From: Paenibacillus sp. HW567
GTDB lineage: Bacteria > Bacillota > Bacilli > Paenibacillales > Paenibacillaceae
NCBI RefSeq assembly: GCF_000374185.1
Contig: NZ_KB910518.1
Coordinates: 738,546 to 802,545 of the forward strand
DNA: 64,000 bases
Direction: 5' to 3'
Shown here: positions 16,488 through 25,250 of the stretch, piece after piece
How the letters are laid out: each line of letters opens with the position of its first letter
How positions within the stretch are numbered: position 1 is the first letter of the stretch
Position numbers and translations under genes: made by a program
Notes under the pieces: generated by a model
Database searches by the model: none
What the model was told of the DNA's origin: nothing
What the model saw: only the letters and a program-made list of their open reading frames with translations

Positions 16488-17351
16488 ATGAACGATGATT
16501 TTTTTAATGCAGCCATGTGGGAAAAGGTATGGAAAGACGAATCCGATATAAAAATCGCAAGGATGAAAATGAATGGAATTGATCCTACCCGGTCTTTTGA
16601 CCATAAGGCCAAGACCTTTAACGAGCAATCATTCAACAAACAAGGAAGAGAACGAACCAATCGAATTATGAATTGGCTAGAAGGACAAGGAGTTCAATTC
16701 GCAAATTCATCAGTGCTTGATATTGGTGCCGCGTCGGGCGTGTTCTCGGTGCCATTTGCAGAGAAGGGTGCCCGTGTTACGGCAGTAGAGACCTCTCCCC
16801 CGTTGATCGAGTTGCTGGAAGCAAACATTTCAAGCTTCGCCGAAGACCAGGTGAAAATTGTACCCGAACCTTTTGAAGTCATTGATGTGTGGTCCAAGGG
16901 CTGGAACCGGGCCTTTGATCTCGTCTTTGCCTCGATGAGTCCAATCATTCACAATTGGGAGAGTGTGGAGAAGGTACTCCAGTGTGCCCGAAAGTTCTGT
17001 TATATCAGTATGCCGATTCTCCATACGCAGCACAGTCTAGTTAAAGAAATTTGGCCGCTTGTTACCGGTCAAGCCTATCAATCGAAGCTTACCGAAATGG
17101 GTTATCTGCTGCACCTGCTGTATCTGAAAGGATATGCCTACGAAACGCTGGTTACTTTGGAAGAAAAGACGCGGGAGGTCTCCGGAGAGATGGCTTTGCA
17201 GGAAGTGATGACGTGGCTTGGACATCACCGGCTGCCTGTTGATGAGCGGAATAGGAGTATTGTAGCCAGCTATTTAGAGCAGTCCTATCCATCAGGCAAA
17301 GTTGTCGTTCAGGAGGGTGGACGGTTTGGCAAGGTACTGATTCGCCTATAA
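16488..17351 (+). CDS. Class I SAM-dependent methyltransferase
   Basis: A 287-residue cytosolic protein with the SAM-binding motif I VLDIGAASGVFSVPFAEKGA (residues ~75-95). The acidic loop reads VTAVETSP, motif II is FDLVFASMSPIIH, and a C-terminal half is probably specific for the acceptor. The sequence DFFNAAMWEKVW and FNKQGRERTNRIM near the start is characteristic of a Bacillota/Clostridia methyltransferase group often placed in metal or corrinoid contexts, but the acceptor is unknown. ATG 16488 has GTGGAG 7-8 nt upstream. It ends in two hairpins. Confidence 0.85.
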   Translation: MNDDFFNAAMWEKVWKDESDIKIARMKMNGIDPTRSFDHKAKTFNEQSFNKQGRERTNRIMNWLEGQGVQFANSSVLDIGAASGVFSVPFAEKGARVTAVETSPPLIELLEANISSFAEDQVKIVPEPFEVIDVWSKGWNRAFDLVFASMSPIIHNWESVEKVLQCARKFCYISMPILHTQHSLVKEIWPLVTGQAYQSKLTEMGYLLHLLYLKGYAYETLVTLEEKTREVSGEMALQEVMTWLGHHRLPVDERNRSIVASYLEQSYPSGKVVVQEGGRFGKVLIRL

Positions 17352-17373
17352 GCTCACAATAAATAAACAACAA

Positions 17374-17416
17374 ACCAGTACTCTTTCCGAGCCACCTGTT
17401 GAAATAGAGTACTGGT
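17374..17416. terminator. Hairpin after methyltransferase gene
   Basis: ACCAGTACTCT (17374-17384) pairs with AGAGTACTGGT (17406-17416); no long T tract follows. Likely a terminator or mRNA 3'-end stabiliser. Confidence 0.55.
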
Positions 17417-17468
17417 TGTTCTCTTGTACGATACTTGTTAGAAGCTGATGCGTAGTACCTGTAAAAGA

Positions 17469-17515
17469 CCTTAGCTCCCCGTTGTTAATGCGGGCGCTAA
17501 GGCCTTTTATTTTTT
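17469..17515 (+). terminator. Rho-independent terminator, convergent
   Basis: CCTTAGC (17469-17475) pairs with GCTAAGG (17496-17502), with additional G-C pairing inside, followed by TTTTATTTTTT. It separates the methyltransferase gene from the convergent nitroreductase gene. Confidence 0.75.
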
Positions 17516-17516
17516 G

Positions 17517-18179
17517 TTATTCCATAGGCATTTCGTTAAAGAAAGCTACATCATCAATCGCCAGCCTCACTGTGCGGTGACCGGGCTTCGCCGCCTTGCC
17601 GATGGCGATCAGCATAACAGGAGTGTATTTCTCCGGAATATCAAACGCTTCTACAAGTCTAGCCTGGTCGTAACCGCCCATTGGGACCGTATCATAGCCT
17701 TTAGCGCGGGCGACCAGCATAAGTTGCATTGATACTAGCCCGCCGTCGGTGTAAACTTTTTGGTGGATGGCCTCGGGCGACATGTTCGAATACATGCCGG
17801 TATAGCGTTCCACGAACGATTTAGCCGTCTCTGCAGGCATGTAATCCGCATCGACTGCCATTCCGTAAATTTTCTCGGCCCATTGATAACACTCCAAATC
17901 TCCGAGTACCGCAATGACTGCCGAAGCCTCGACCACCTGCTGCTGATTGAATGCAATCGGAAGCAGCTTCTGCTTCAGCTCCGGCGAGTCGATAACGAGG
18001 AACCGCCACGGCTGCAGGTTAGCGGCTGAAGGAGCCAGTGTGGCTTGCCGCAATATTTCAGTCAATTCCTCCCGCGAAATTTTGATCTCTGGATCATAGC
18101 TGCGAACCGACCGGCGTTCTTGAATAACATCAAAAAAAAGCTGGTGCGCCATCGTGTGCGATGGTTGTGAAACCGACAT
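17517..18179 (-). CDS. Nitroreductase-family FMN oxidoreductase
   Basis: A 220-residue nitroreductase-fold protein. It has the FMN-binding RRSVRSYDPEIKISREEL segment, APSAANLQPWRFLVI, and GLVSMQLMLVARAKGYDTVPMGGY. Such enzymes are homodimeric cytosolic flavoproteins that reduce nitro compounds, quinones or flavins with NAD(P)H. The start at 18179 has AAAGGAGG 8 nt upstream; the longer frame from 18218 does not. It is divergent from a TetR gene with overlapping palindromes between them, so it is the likely target of that repressor. Confidence 0.92.
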   Translation of the reverse strand: MSVSQPSHTMAHQLFFDVIQERRSVRSYDPEIKISREELTEILRQATLAPSAANLQPWRFLVIDSPELKQKLLPIAFNQQQVVEASAVIAVLGDLECYQWAEKIYGMAVDADYMPAETAKSFVERYTGMYSNMSPEAIHQKVYTDGGLVSMQLMLVARAKGYDTVPMGGYDQARLVEAFDIPEKYTPVMLIAIGKAAKPGHRTVRLAIDDVAFFNEMPME

Positions 18180-18221
18180 GGTTCTCTCCTCCTTTTGGCC
18201 TGAAAAAGCTGCATACAATAT

Positions 18222-18256
18222 TGTTGTTTGAACAACACTTGTTGTATTTCTATGTT
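18222..18256 (+). promoter_or_regulatory. TetR-type operators and tetR promoter
   Basis: Two overlapping palindromes, TGTTGTT-TG-AACAACA (18222-18237) and ACAACA-CT-TGTTGT (18232-18245), lie between the nitroreductase and TetR genes. A plus-strand promoter TTGAAC (18228-18233)-17 bp-TATGTT (18251-18256) overlaps them. Confidence 0.6.
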
Positions 18257-18354
18257 ATTATGACAACCGGATGGTGCACAATCATCAATAACTATGAACC
18301 GTTGGATAGACAACACCATTCCTATAATGTCGTTTTATTGGGGGGATCTTAACC

Positions 18355-18945
18355 ATGACCATTAAAAAGAATGAAGCTGATCCTCGTGTGATACGTACAC
18401 GGCGGCTTCTTCAAGACGCTTTTGATTCACTAATTCAAGAGAAAGACTTTGAAGCGATAACCGTTAGAGATATTGCAGAGCGGGCTACTGTTAACAGAAC
18501 GACTTTTTATGCGCACTTTGTAGATAAATTCGAGATTCTTGAAGCCAAGCTAATGGAATCATTTATGACAATCATCAATCGTAGAATCAGCGGTCACGAA
18601 GTATTAAATGAAGAAACCATTCAGAGTATTTTTTTGGGTGTATGCGATTTTCATAAGGGTCTAAGCACTATGTGCAAAAGAAGGTATAAATCGCTTGGAC
18701 CTGTATTCGAAATTCAAATAAAGGAAAAAATTCAAACGATACTTCTTTCCTTTATAGACAAAGACAAGATGCGACCGAGTCCAAACGCGCAATTCTTAAT
18801 AAATACAGCTTCTATCATGTTAAGTTGGGGGATGTATGGGGCGGCTTACGTTTGGAACAATGAGGGGCAACTAATAAATGCGGAATCATTTGTTAAACAG
18901 ACTACACCCTTATTGATGAATGGAGCCAAAGAACTGCTGGGATAG
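18355..18945 (+). CDS. TetR/AcrR-family repressor
   Basis: A 196-residue regulator with an N-terminal HTH (RTRRLLQDAFDSLIQEKDFEAITVRDIAERATVNRTTFYAHF split over residues ~14-55). The C-terminal helical domain contains VCDFHKGLSTMCKRRYKSLG and resembles the TetR_C_7-like group. GGGGGG lies ~9 nt before ATG 18355. It is divergent from the nitroreductase gene and probably represses it and itself through the palindromes at 18222-18245; the inducer may be a nitro- or quinone-type compound. Confidence 0.9.
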   Translation: MTIKKNEADPRVIRTRRLLQDAFDSLIQEKDFEAITVRDIAERATVNRTTFYAHFVDKFEILEAKLMESFMTIINRRISGHEVLNEETIQSIFLGVCDFHKGLSTMCKRRYKSLGPVFEIQIKEKIQTILLSFIDKDKMRPSPNAQFLINTASIMLSWGMYGAAYVWNNEGQLINAESFVKQTTPLLMNGAKELLG

Positions 18946-19104
18946 GTCCTGCCGCAATATGAACTAGGATACCCAGTCATTGAGCTTTGCGTATTGCAGG
19001 TATATCTGTCCGAATAATTATGACGATCTTTCATCGTTAACATGACGAAGCTTCTGCGGACTTGGTATAATACAAGAAAGGAACCGAGAAATGGAGTGAA
19101 CGGT

Positions 19105-20364
19105 ATGGCTGAATCCCGGAATAAATCTTACACACTCATGCACAAAAATGAACCCGTGGCTGAGATTGAGCTGGATGAAGCGACAGTCTCCATTTCAGCA
19201 ATTGGACAAGTCTATGCGAAGCAGCATGTGCCAGTAGGGATAACTGTCAAGCGAGGAAAAATAGACCGCGCGGCACTGAATGAATGGTGGAGAGGCCGTG
19301 CGATTCCGGCCAGCCGGGACGGGATTCAAGAAGCGCTCATTGAACTGAATCTGTCTACGACTCAAAAACTGCTGGATAAAAGCTTCGGACTCAGCTTGTC
19401 CGACCAGTATTGGATTCGTCCATCTGCATCAGATTTGAGGTGGAGCGCTATTAACTTTTTCGACAACCCCTTTTCGGAGGATGTGGGGAATGTGTTGTTC
19501 GGGAAAGGTTCGTCAGATGCCATGAGCCTGATGTCGCCGGACAACACCTCCGATGGCTGGCTGAAAAAGAAATGGGCCATTATGGATGGCAAACGCTTTC
19601 TAGTGAAGGGAGGAAGCGGGGCCACCCAGCAAGAACCGTACAATGAGGTGATTGCCAGTAAGATCTTGGAGAGGCTGGGCATTCCCCATGTTCCGTATAC
19701 GCTGATGAAGCAGGAAGATTACCCCTACAGTGTGTGTGAAAATTTCATTACCCCGCAGACGGAACTCATTACCGCCTGGTATGTGATGCACACCCGGCAA
19801 AAGCCAAATCATATTTCCGTGTATCAGCATTATGTGAACTGCTGTGAGGCGCTGGGCATTCCCGGCGTTGTTGAGGCATTGGATAGAATGATTGTACTGG
19901 ATTACCTGATTGCCAATGAGGACCGGCATCAGAACAATCTTGGCGTGATACGCCATGCGGAGACATTGGAATGGATCGGGCCTGCGCCGATTTATGATAG
20001 CGGCTCTTCGCTTTGGTTCTCCAAGCCGCCCAGTTTGATTCGTACAGACGGCAAGCTAACCTGCAAGCCGTTCAAGCAGGATCATAATGAGCAAATCAAG
20101 CTGGTGACATCCTTCGATTGGCTGGACTTGTCTCTACTAGACGGAATTGAAGATGAGGTGCGGGATATTTTCCGTGGTTCGCTCTTTGTGGACGAAGCTC
20201 GCTCGAACGCGATTTGTTCCGCTCTGCGAGGGCGGATTGGGCGTTTGCAGGAGATAGTTCTTTCCCGAAATCCGCAGGGCTGGGTGGATGACCACAGCGC
20301 TGATGTGAAAGAGAATATTGCGTACAGCGGTCCACAGGAGAATAAAGAGGAGCGGGAACGGTAA
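19105..20364 (+). CDS. HipA-like kinase (family often labelled 'excisionase')
   Basis: A 419-residue protein with a HipA/PI3K-like kinase core. Residues ~1-95 are an N-terminal beta domain with GQVYAKQHVPVGI and ALNEWWRGRAIPASRDGI. The ATP-binding Lys is in FLVKGGSG, followed by the helix EVIASKILERLGI. The catalytic loop is IANEDRHQNNLGV, and the metal-binding Asp is in PIYDSGSS. All expected catalytic residues are present. ATG 19105 has GGAG 8 nt upstream; the frame from 19042 lacks a site. No HipB-like antitoxin or HTH protein lies next to it, so it is a solo gene with its own terminator. Related proteins in Clostridia are commonly annotated as excisionase without a known function. A decayed paralog lies at 3439-3941. 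Confidence 0.85.
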   Translation: MAESRNKSYTLMHKNEPVAEIELDEATVSISAIGQVYAKQHVPVGITVKRGKIDRAALNEWWRGRAIPASRDGIQEALIELNLSTTQKLLDKSFGLSLSDQYWIRPSASDLRWSAINFFDNPFSEDVGNVLFGKGSSDAMSLMSPDNTSDGWLKKKWAIMDGKRFLVKGGSGATQQEPYNEVIASKILERLGIPHVPYTLMKQEDYPYSVCENFITPQTELITAWYVMHTRQKPNHISVYQHYVNCCEALGIPGVVEALDRMIVLDYLIANEDRHQNNLGVIRHAETLEWIGPAPIYDSGSSLWFSKPPSLIRTDGKLTCKPFKQDHNEQIKLVTSFDWLDLSLLDGIEDEVRDIFRGSLFVDEARSNAICSALRGRIGRLQEIVLSRNPQGWVDDHSADVKENIAYSGPQENKEERER

Positions 20365-20395
20365 ATACACTGTGTGATGTTTAATCCACTGACAG

Positions 20396-20435
20396 AAACG
20401 TCTCTACGAAGATGAATGCGTGGAGACGTTTTTGT
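20396..20435 (+). terminator. Rho-independent terminator after HipA-like gene
   Basis: AAACGTCTCTACG (20396-20408) pairs with CGTGGAGACGTTT (20419-20431), followed by TTGT. The stem is almost perfect and can also serve the convergent MFS gene. Confidence 0.8.
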
Positions 20436-20447
20436 GTTGGGAAGTAA

Positions 20448-21668
20448 TTATTTTGATTTTTCCTGGTTTTTATAACCATCATAACCCCATAGCAGTAATG
20501 CAAGCCCACTTACCGATGCTCCTAACCAACACACCCCTGCCCAGCCGGACCAAGCATACACCTGAGTTGAGGCAATCGAGCCTGTTGCGCTGCCTATCGA
20601 ATAAAAAACCATGTAGGCCGCAGTTAAGCGGCTTTGTGCTTCAGGGCGGGTCTTGTAAATTAAGCTCTGATTGGTGACATGTACGGCTTGGACGGCCAGG
20701 TCAAGCAGCACAACCCCGACAATAAGATAACCGATAGAACGGTACACAAGCCCAATGGGTATCCAAGCGATCAGTAAAATGAATAAGGAAATGCCGGTTG
20801 TGACTCGGGCATGGCCAAGATCGGCCAGTCTGCCTGCATAAGCGGCTGCAAGTGCCCCCGCTACTCCGGCAAGCCCGAAAGCGCCAATGGCTGTGTGTGA
20901 CAAAGATAGTGGAGGACTGCTTAAAGGTAGAACCATTGCTGTCCATAAAATACTAAAAGCCACAAAAATCAGCATAGCCAGCAAGGAACGTATCCGCAGG
21001 ATTGGCAGGTCACGATACAACTGAAATGTAGAAATGACAGCCTTGGCATAGCTCAGTCTGGTTCGTTCCGGTTCCTGTTTAGGCAATAAAAGAAACAGAG
21101 CTACGCTGCCAAGCAAGGTGAGACTTGCCGAGAATATGTAGACAGACCTCCAGCCTAACCAATCGTTTAAAGTACCAGCAACCGTCCGGGCAAGCAGTAT
21201 TCCGATGACAATGCCACTGGTTACAAGTCCAACTGTTCGCCCGCGTTCTGCCGGGGGGCTAAATGTGGCGGCAGTGGCAACCATCGTCTGGGCGACAACA
21301 GCTAACAATCCAACGATTGCTATCCCGGCAAACAGAACAATGCTAGATGAAGAGACTGCTACTGTAAGTAATGCCCCCGAAGAGAGGAGCATCTGTGCTG
21401 ATATCAGTTTACGCCGATTTAACAGATCTCCAATGGGAACCAGGAGGAGTAAGCCTGCCGCATAAAAGATTTGTGTCACCGTAACCACTATGCCAATAGA
21501 AGAATGCGAAATGTTGAAGTCGCTGGCAATGGAATCAAGCAAAGGCTGCACATAGTAAATATTAGCCACAGAAAGTCCACTGCAAAATGCCAACAAGAGG
21601 ATAACGGAACGAGACAATACAGTTTGCGATTGTGAGCAAGCTTGTAGTTGATCGGATGAGTAATTCAT
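20448..21668 (-). CDS. MFS drug-efflux-type transporter
   Basis: A 406-residue membrane protein with 12 predicted membrane segments. The first half has the DHA1-type motif A variant GDLLNRRKLI and IAGLLAVVAQTMVATAATFSPP-like segments split over residues ~75-150. It resembles the YfiS/YgaY group of MFS exporters. It is divergent from the TetR gene at 21858, with a TACCG-TT-CGGTA operator between, so it is likely the repressed target. Substrate unknown; efflux of a toxic compound is the usual role. Confidence 0.88.
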   Translation of the reverse strand: MNYSSDQLQACSQSQTVLSRSVILLLAFCSGLSVANIYYVQPLLDSIASDFNISHSSIGIVVTVTQIFYAAGLLLLVPIGDLLNRRKLISAQMLLSSGALLTVAVSSSSIVLFAGIAIVGLLAVVAQTMVATAATFSPPAERGRTVGLVTSGIVIGILLARTVAGTLNDWLGWRSVYIFSASLTLLGSVALFLLLPKQEPERTRLSYAKAVISTFQLYRDLPILRIRSLLAMLIFVAFSILWTAMVLPLSSPPLSLSHTAIGAFGLAGVAGALAAAYAGRLADLGHARVTTGISLFILLIAWIPIGLVYRSIGYLIVGVVLLDLAVQAVHVTNQSLIYKTRPEAQSRLTAAYMVFYSIGSATGSIASTQVYAWSGWAGVCWLGASVSGLALLLWGYDGYKNQEKSK

Positions 21669-21705
21669 AGATGAAACACCTTTCTTTAAAAAATGATCTT
21701 TTGTA

Positions 21706-21717
21706 TACCGTTCGGTA
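21706..21717. promoter_or_regulatory. TetR operator between MFS and tetR genes
   Basis: Perfect inverted repeat TACCG-TT-CGGTA in the 190-bp gap of a divergent transporter/TetR pair. A possible minus-strand promoter, TTGTCT-17 bp-TACTAA, lies just upstream so that the operator falls near the transcription start. Confidence 0.65.
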
Positions 21718-21857
21718 CAATTGTATTTAGTATCATACTCTAGGATTTAAGACAATGTCAATAAGAACGAAATGTGTTTATTAAGACAAACTTGACATTG
21801 GTAACACCAGGATTTAACCTGTAATAAATACTGATTGATACAAAAAAGGTGATCGTT

Positions 21858-22451
21858 ATGGGGAGACAACGGGAATTTAATACGGACAAGGCTCTTGATG
21901 CAGCCATGAACATTTTTTGGGAAAAAGGCTTTGAAGCGGCATCGCTTCGTGATCTGACGAATGGGATGGAGATCCAGCGTCCCAGCATGTATGCAGCTTT
22001 TGGGGATAAGAAGGAGCTGTTTGAAGCAACATTGCGCCGGTATAACACATGGCATGCCTCCCAAGTGAGGTCGCGGTTTCAGCAGAGCACTTCTGTTAGA
22101 GCTGCGTTTCGGGAGCTGTTTGAGCAAATCGCTGCAGAAGAGGATGAGGCGACAGATATCCAGCGAGGTTGTTTTTGTATAAATACGATGGTGGAGCTTG
22201 CTCCGCATGATCCTAAATTTGCTATTCTCACCCGGGAGCATCAAATGTATTTGGCGGCGATTTTCCAGGAGGCAATTAAGAGAGGGCAGCAAGGAGGAGA
22301 GTTGTCCGGTGTGCTGAATCCCGAGGCACTGGCTGATTACCTTGTTGTATATATGGTAGGACTGACTGTTATGATGAAATCCAAGCCGGATCATGTTTTT
22401 ATCAGACAAAGCATAGAGATGACCTTATCCTTATTTGATGGAGGAAGGTAA
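21858..22451 (+). CDS. TetR/AcrR-family repressor
   Basis: A 197-residue regulator. The HTH (DKALDAAMNIFWEKGFEAAS, SLRDLTNGMEIQRPSMYAAF) and C-terminal domain with RGCFCINTMVEL match the TetR_C_16/YxaF-like group. ATG 21858 is preferred because AAAGGTG lies 6 nt upstream; GTG 21849 would lie inside that site. It is divergent from the MFS transporter, which it probably represses. Confidence 0.9.
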   Translation: MGRQREFNTDKALDAAMNIFWEKGFEAASLRDLTNGMEIQRPSMYAAFGDKKELFEATLRRYNTWHASQVRSRFQQSTSVRAAFRELFEQIAAEEDEATDIQRGCFCINTMVELAPHDPKFAILTREHQMYLAAIFQEAIKRGQQGGELSGVLNPEALADYLVVYMVGLTVMMKSKPDHVFIRQSIEMTLSLFDGGR

Positions 22452-22565
22452 GAGCGGTATGCAGTCATTATCAGGCGTTATATGGGTTTTGACCGTTCTG
22501 TTGTAGCTTGTTACAATGGGATAAACTACGTGTTAATACTTCGGTATGGATTGGTGGGTCTAAAC

Positions 22566-22991
22566 TTGCAAAATAAGAATGAACCTTTAGATATATGGTT
22601 ATCCTTGTCTCACATCTTTTCCAATATTACCGACAAGCTGGAAATAGCTCTGCAGCAAGAATATGATTTATCTTTGAAGGAGTTTTATGTACTGAGTTTC
22701 ATATCCAAGTCAGAACAAAAAAAATTACGACTGCAGAAGCTTCAAGAGATGGTGGGTTTAAGCCAAAGTGCGACCTCCAGACTCGTAGTAAGAATGGAGG
22801 CCAAGAACTGCGGCGCTCTGGAAAGACATATATGTGAGGATGACCGGCGGGGTATTTATACCCGGATTACGGAATTTGGTGAAAATAAATATCAGCGCGC
22901 ATTACAAACCTTCAATCAGGTTCTGCAATCTGAGCTTCAAAAAGAGGGCTTGAAATCAGAATTTCAGGATATCATTCAAAGATTGTTTTAA
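22566..22991 (+). CDS. MarR-family transcriptional regulator
   Basis: About 141 residues with a winged helix: LSLKEFYVLSFISKSEQKKLRLQKLQEMV in pieces, then LSQSATSRLVVRMEAK (recognition helix) and the wing DDRRGIYTRITEFG. The beginning is uncertain: TTG at 22566 gives the length and N-terminus normal for the family (MQNKNEPLDIWLSL) with GGTGGG upstream, whereas an in-frame ATG at 22482 adds 28 unlikely residues. It is directly upstream of two old-yellow-enzyme genes and probably controls them, a common pairing for electrophile-sensing MarR proteins. Confidence 0.82.
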   Translation: MQNKNEPLDIWLSLSHIFSNITDKLEIALQQEYDLSLKEFYVLSFISKSEQKKLRLQKLQEMVGLSQSATSRLVVRMEAKNCGALERHICEDDRRGIYTRITEFGENKYQRALQTFNQVLQSELQKEGLKSEFQDIIQRLF

Positions 22992-22995
22992 GAAT

Positions 22996-23023
22996 TTGAC
23001 AAATGAAATAAACATGATATTAT
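22996..23023 (+). promoter_or_regulatory. Promoter of the namA operon
   Basis: TTGACA (22996-23001), 16-bp spacer, TATTAT (23018-23023). An imperfect palindrome around ATGCGTGTGCATGCAT just downstream (23025-23040) is a plausible MarR binding site. Confidence 0.6.
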
Positions 23024-23072
23024 ATATGCGTGTGCATGCATTTTATTATACCGAGAGAGGAGTCTTTCTTAC

Positions 23073-24095
23073 ATGAAGGATTTATTCAGCCCATATACAA
23101 TTAAAGGTTTGGAATTGAAAAACCGCGTAGTGATGCCGCCAATGTGTCAATACTCGGTTGACAAAAAGGATGGAGTCGCCACAGAGTGGCATTATACACA
23201 CTACGTTAGCCGGGCAGTGGGTGGGGCCGGTCTTATCATAATTGAAATGACAGATGTAGAGCCGGATGGCCGGATTTCGGACCTGGATCTGGGCTTGTGG
23301 TCAGACGAACAAATTCCTGCTCTCAAGCGGATTGTAGATGCTTGTCACAGCTACGGCGCCAAAGTAGGAATCCAGATCGCGCATGCCGGACGCAAGGCGG
23401 AGGATGCTGAAGTTCCTGTAGCGCCATCTGCTATTGCTTTTGATGAAAATTCCAAACAACCCCGTGCGCTTACGACAGAAGAGGTTAAGGGGCTTGTCGA
23501 GAAATTCCGCACTGCTGTAGCCCGCGCCGTCAAGGCCGGATTCGACGCTATTGAAATTCATGGCGCACATGGCTATTTGATTCATCAATTTCATTCTCCG
23601 CTTACGAACAAACGGGAAGATGAATATGGTAAGGACCTGACCCTGTTTGGCCGGGAGATTATTCAGGCAGCGAAGGGTGAAATGCCGGAGGACATGCCGC
23701 TCCTGATGCGTATTTCCGCCAAAGAATATGTAGAAGGCGGATATGGCATACTGGAAAGCACAGCTTTTGCCAAGGAATATCAAAGAGCAGGGGTAGATAT
23801 GTTTGATATTTCATCCGGCGGTGAGGGACCTATTGCTGCATGGGGCAGACCAGGAACTCACGCAGCGTACCAAGTACCCTTGGCTAGAGCTATCAAAGAA
23901 GCACTGGATATTCCGGTGATGGCCGTTGGGAGACTTGATGATCCAATTTTGGCGAATGCAGTTATCGGAAATGAGGAGGCCGATCTGGTGGCTGTAGGCA
24001 GAGAAATGCTGAGAAGCCCTTATTGGACGTTAGAAGCCGCGTCGAAATTGAGAAAAGAAACTGCAATCCCTAAACAGTACACTACAGGCTTCTAA
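23073..24095 (+). CDS. namA: NADPH dehydrogenase NamA/YqjM (old yellow enzyme)
   Basis: A 340-residue FMN-dependent ene-reductase. It matches the thermophilic-like OYE class of B. subtilis YqjM: the redox-tuning Cys25 and Tyr27 in MCQYS, HAGRKAE, and the substrate-binding His164/His167 in IHGAHGYLIHQF. The FMN phosphate-binding region is AVGRLDDP and VAVGREMLRSPYW. It reduces activated C=C bonds and nitro compounds with NADPH. A GAGAGGAG site precedes ATG 23073. First gene of a two-OYE operon behind a MarR regulator, fitting detoxification of electrophiles. Confidence 0.93.
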   Translation: MKDLFSPYTIKGLELKNRVVMPPMCQYSVDKKDGVATEWHYTHYVSRAVGGAGLIIIEMTDVEPDGRISDLDLGLWSDEQIPALKRIVDACHSYGAKVGIQIAHAGRKAEDAEVPVAPSAIAFDENSKQPRALTTEEVKGLVEKFRTAVARAVKAGFDAIEIHGAHGYLIHQFHSPLTNKREDEYGKDLTLFGREIIQAAKGEMPEDMPLLMRISAKEYVEGGYGILESTAFAKEYQRAGVDMFDISSGGEGPIAAWGRPGTHAAYQVPLARAIKEALDIPVMAVGRLDDPILANAVIGNEEADLVAVGREMLRSPYWTLEAASKLRKETAIPKQYTTGF

Positions 24096-24147
24096 GACCG
24101 GCTATAGATTGCGTTGGGCGAGACTATATAACATTGGAGGTATTTTA

Positions 24148-25188
24148 ATGACCAGTTCTGCAACTGTACAACCTTTATTCCGTCCGTTTACCTTGGGAAA
24201 TCTAACGCTGTCCAATCGTATAGTAATGGCGCCGATGACTCGGGGGATGTCGCCTAATGGTGTTCCAGGGCCGGATGTTGCTGCCTATTATCGCCGGAGA
24301 GCCGAGAATAGTGTGGGCCTGATTGTGACGGAAGGTACGGTAGTTAATCATGCTGATGCCTCCAATCAGGAGAGTGTACCTTTTTTCTATGGTGAAGAAG
24401 CATTAAAGGGCTGGGCCAACGTAGTGTCTGAAGTACATGCGGCAGGAGGGAAGATTATTCCCCAAATCTGGCATATGGGCACACGGGGCCAAGTTAATGA
24501 CTACACCGAATCCGATATTAGCGAGATTGTAGATGCTTTTGCACAAGCGGCGGGTGAGGCCAAGCGCATTGGATTTGATGGAATCGAAATTCACGGAGCA
24601 CATGGCTATTTGATTGACCAGTTCTTCTGGGAGAAAACCAATGAACGTACAGACCGTTACGGAGGCAGCCTGATTGCACGTACCCGCTTTGCCGAAGAAG
24701 TGGTCAGAGCATGCCGCCGTGCAGTTGGTCCTGATTTCACGATTGTGCTGCGAATTTCGCAGTGGAAGGGAACGGATTATACAGCTAAATTGGCCAAAAC
24801 ACCGGAGGAGCTAAAACAATTTCTGGAGCCTCTGGTTGATGCGGGAGTGGATATTTTCCACTGCTCAACCCGCCGGTTCTGGGACCCGGAATTTGATGGC
24901 TCTGACTTGAATTTCGCCGGCTGGGTTAAACAAATTACCGGTAAACCAACGATCACTGTCGGTTCAGTTGGCCTGGATGGTGATTTCACGACCCTTTTCA
25001 CCGAAGGAAAAGGTGCGGGCAATGCAAGTATCGAGGGATTGGTTCAAAAGCTCGAGAATGGAGAATTCGATCTGGTTGCGATCGGCAGAGCATTGCTGGC
25101 AGACCCTGCTTGGGCCGGCAAAATCCGGGACGGAAACTTGGATGAATTAGTGCCGTTTACTCCCGAAGCCCTTCAAACCCTTTCTTAA
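24148..25188 (+). CDS. NADH:flavin oxidoreductase (second old yellow enzyme)
   Basis: A 346-residue OYE-family protein with FRPFTLGNLTLSNRIVMAPM at the N-terminus, IEIHGAHGYLIDQFFW for substrate binding, and VGSVGL plus VAIGRALLADPAW for FMN phosphate. After IWHMG the chain goes almost straight to NDYTESDIS. The loop that usually lies here (with the GR motif and ~25-30 residues) is missing, so the protein is shorter than the usual ~370. The reading frame is intact. The start at 24148 has GGAGG 7 nt upstream. Co-transcribed with namA, 52 bp downstream. Confidence 0.88.
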   Translation: MTSSATVQPLFRPFTLGNLTLSNRIVMAPMTRGMSPNGVPGPDVAAYYRRRAENSVGLIVTEGTVVNHADASNQESVPFFYGEEALKGWANVVSEVHAAGGKIIPQIWHMGTRGQVNDYTESDISEIVDAFAQAAGEAKRIGFDGIEIHGAHGYLIDQFFWEKTNERTDRYGGSLIARTRFAEEVVRACRRAVGPDFTIVLRISQWKGTDYTAKLAKTPEELKQFLEPLVDAGVDIFHCSTRRFWDPEFDGSDLNFAGWVKQITGKPTITVGSVGLDGDFTTLFTEGKGAGNASIEGLVQKLENGEFDLVAIGRALLADPAWAGKIRDGNLDELVPFTPEALQTLS

Positions 25189-25206
25189 TAAAAAAAGTAA
25201 TATCTG

Positions 25207-25250
25207 TAGGGGACAAGAGACTGGCGATACCAGCTTTTGTCCCCTGTATT
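25207..25250 (+). terminator. Rho-independent terminator of the OYE operon
   Basis: TAGGGGACAA (from 25207) pairs with TTGTCCCCT (to ~25245), with an inner CTGG/CCAG pairing. A/T-rich sequence flanks it. Confidence 0.7.
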
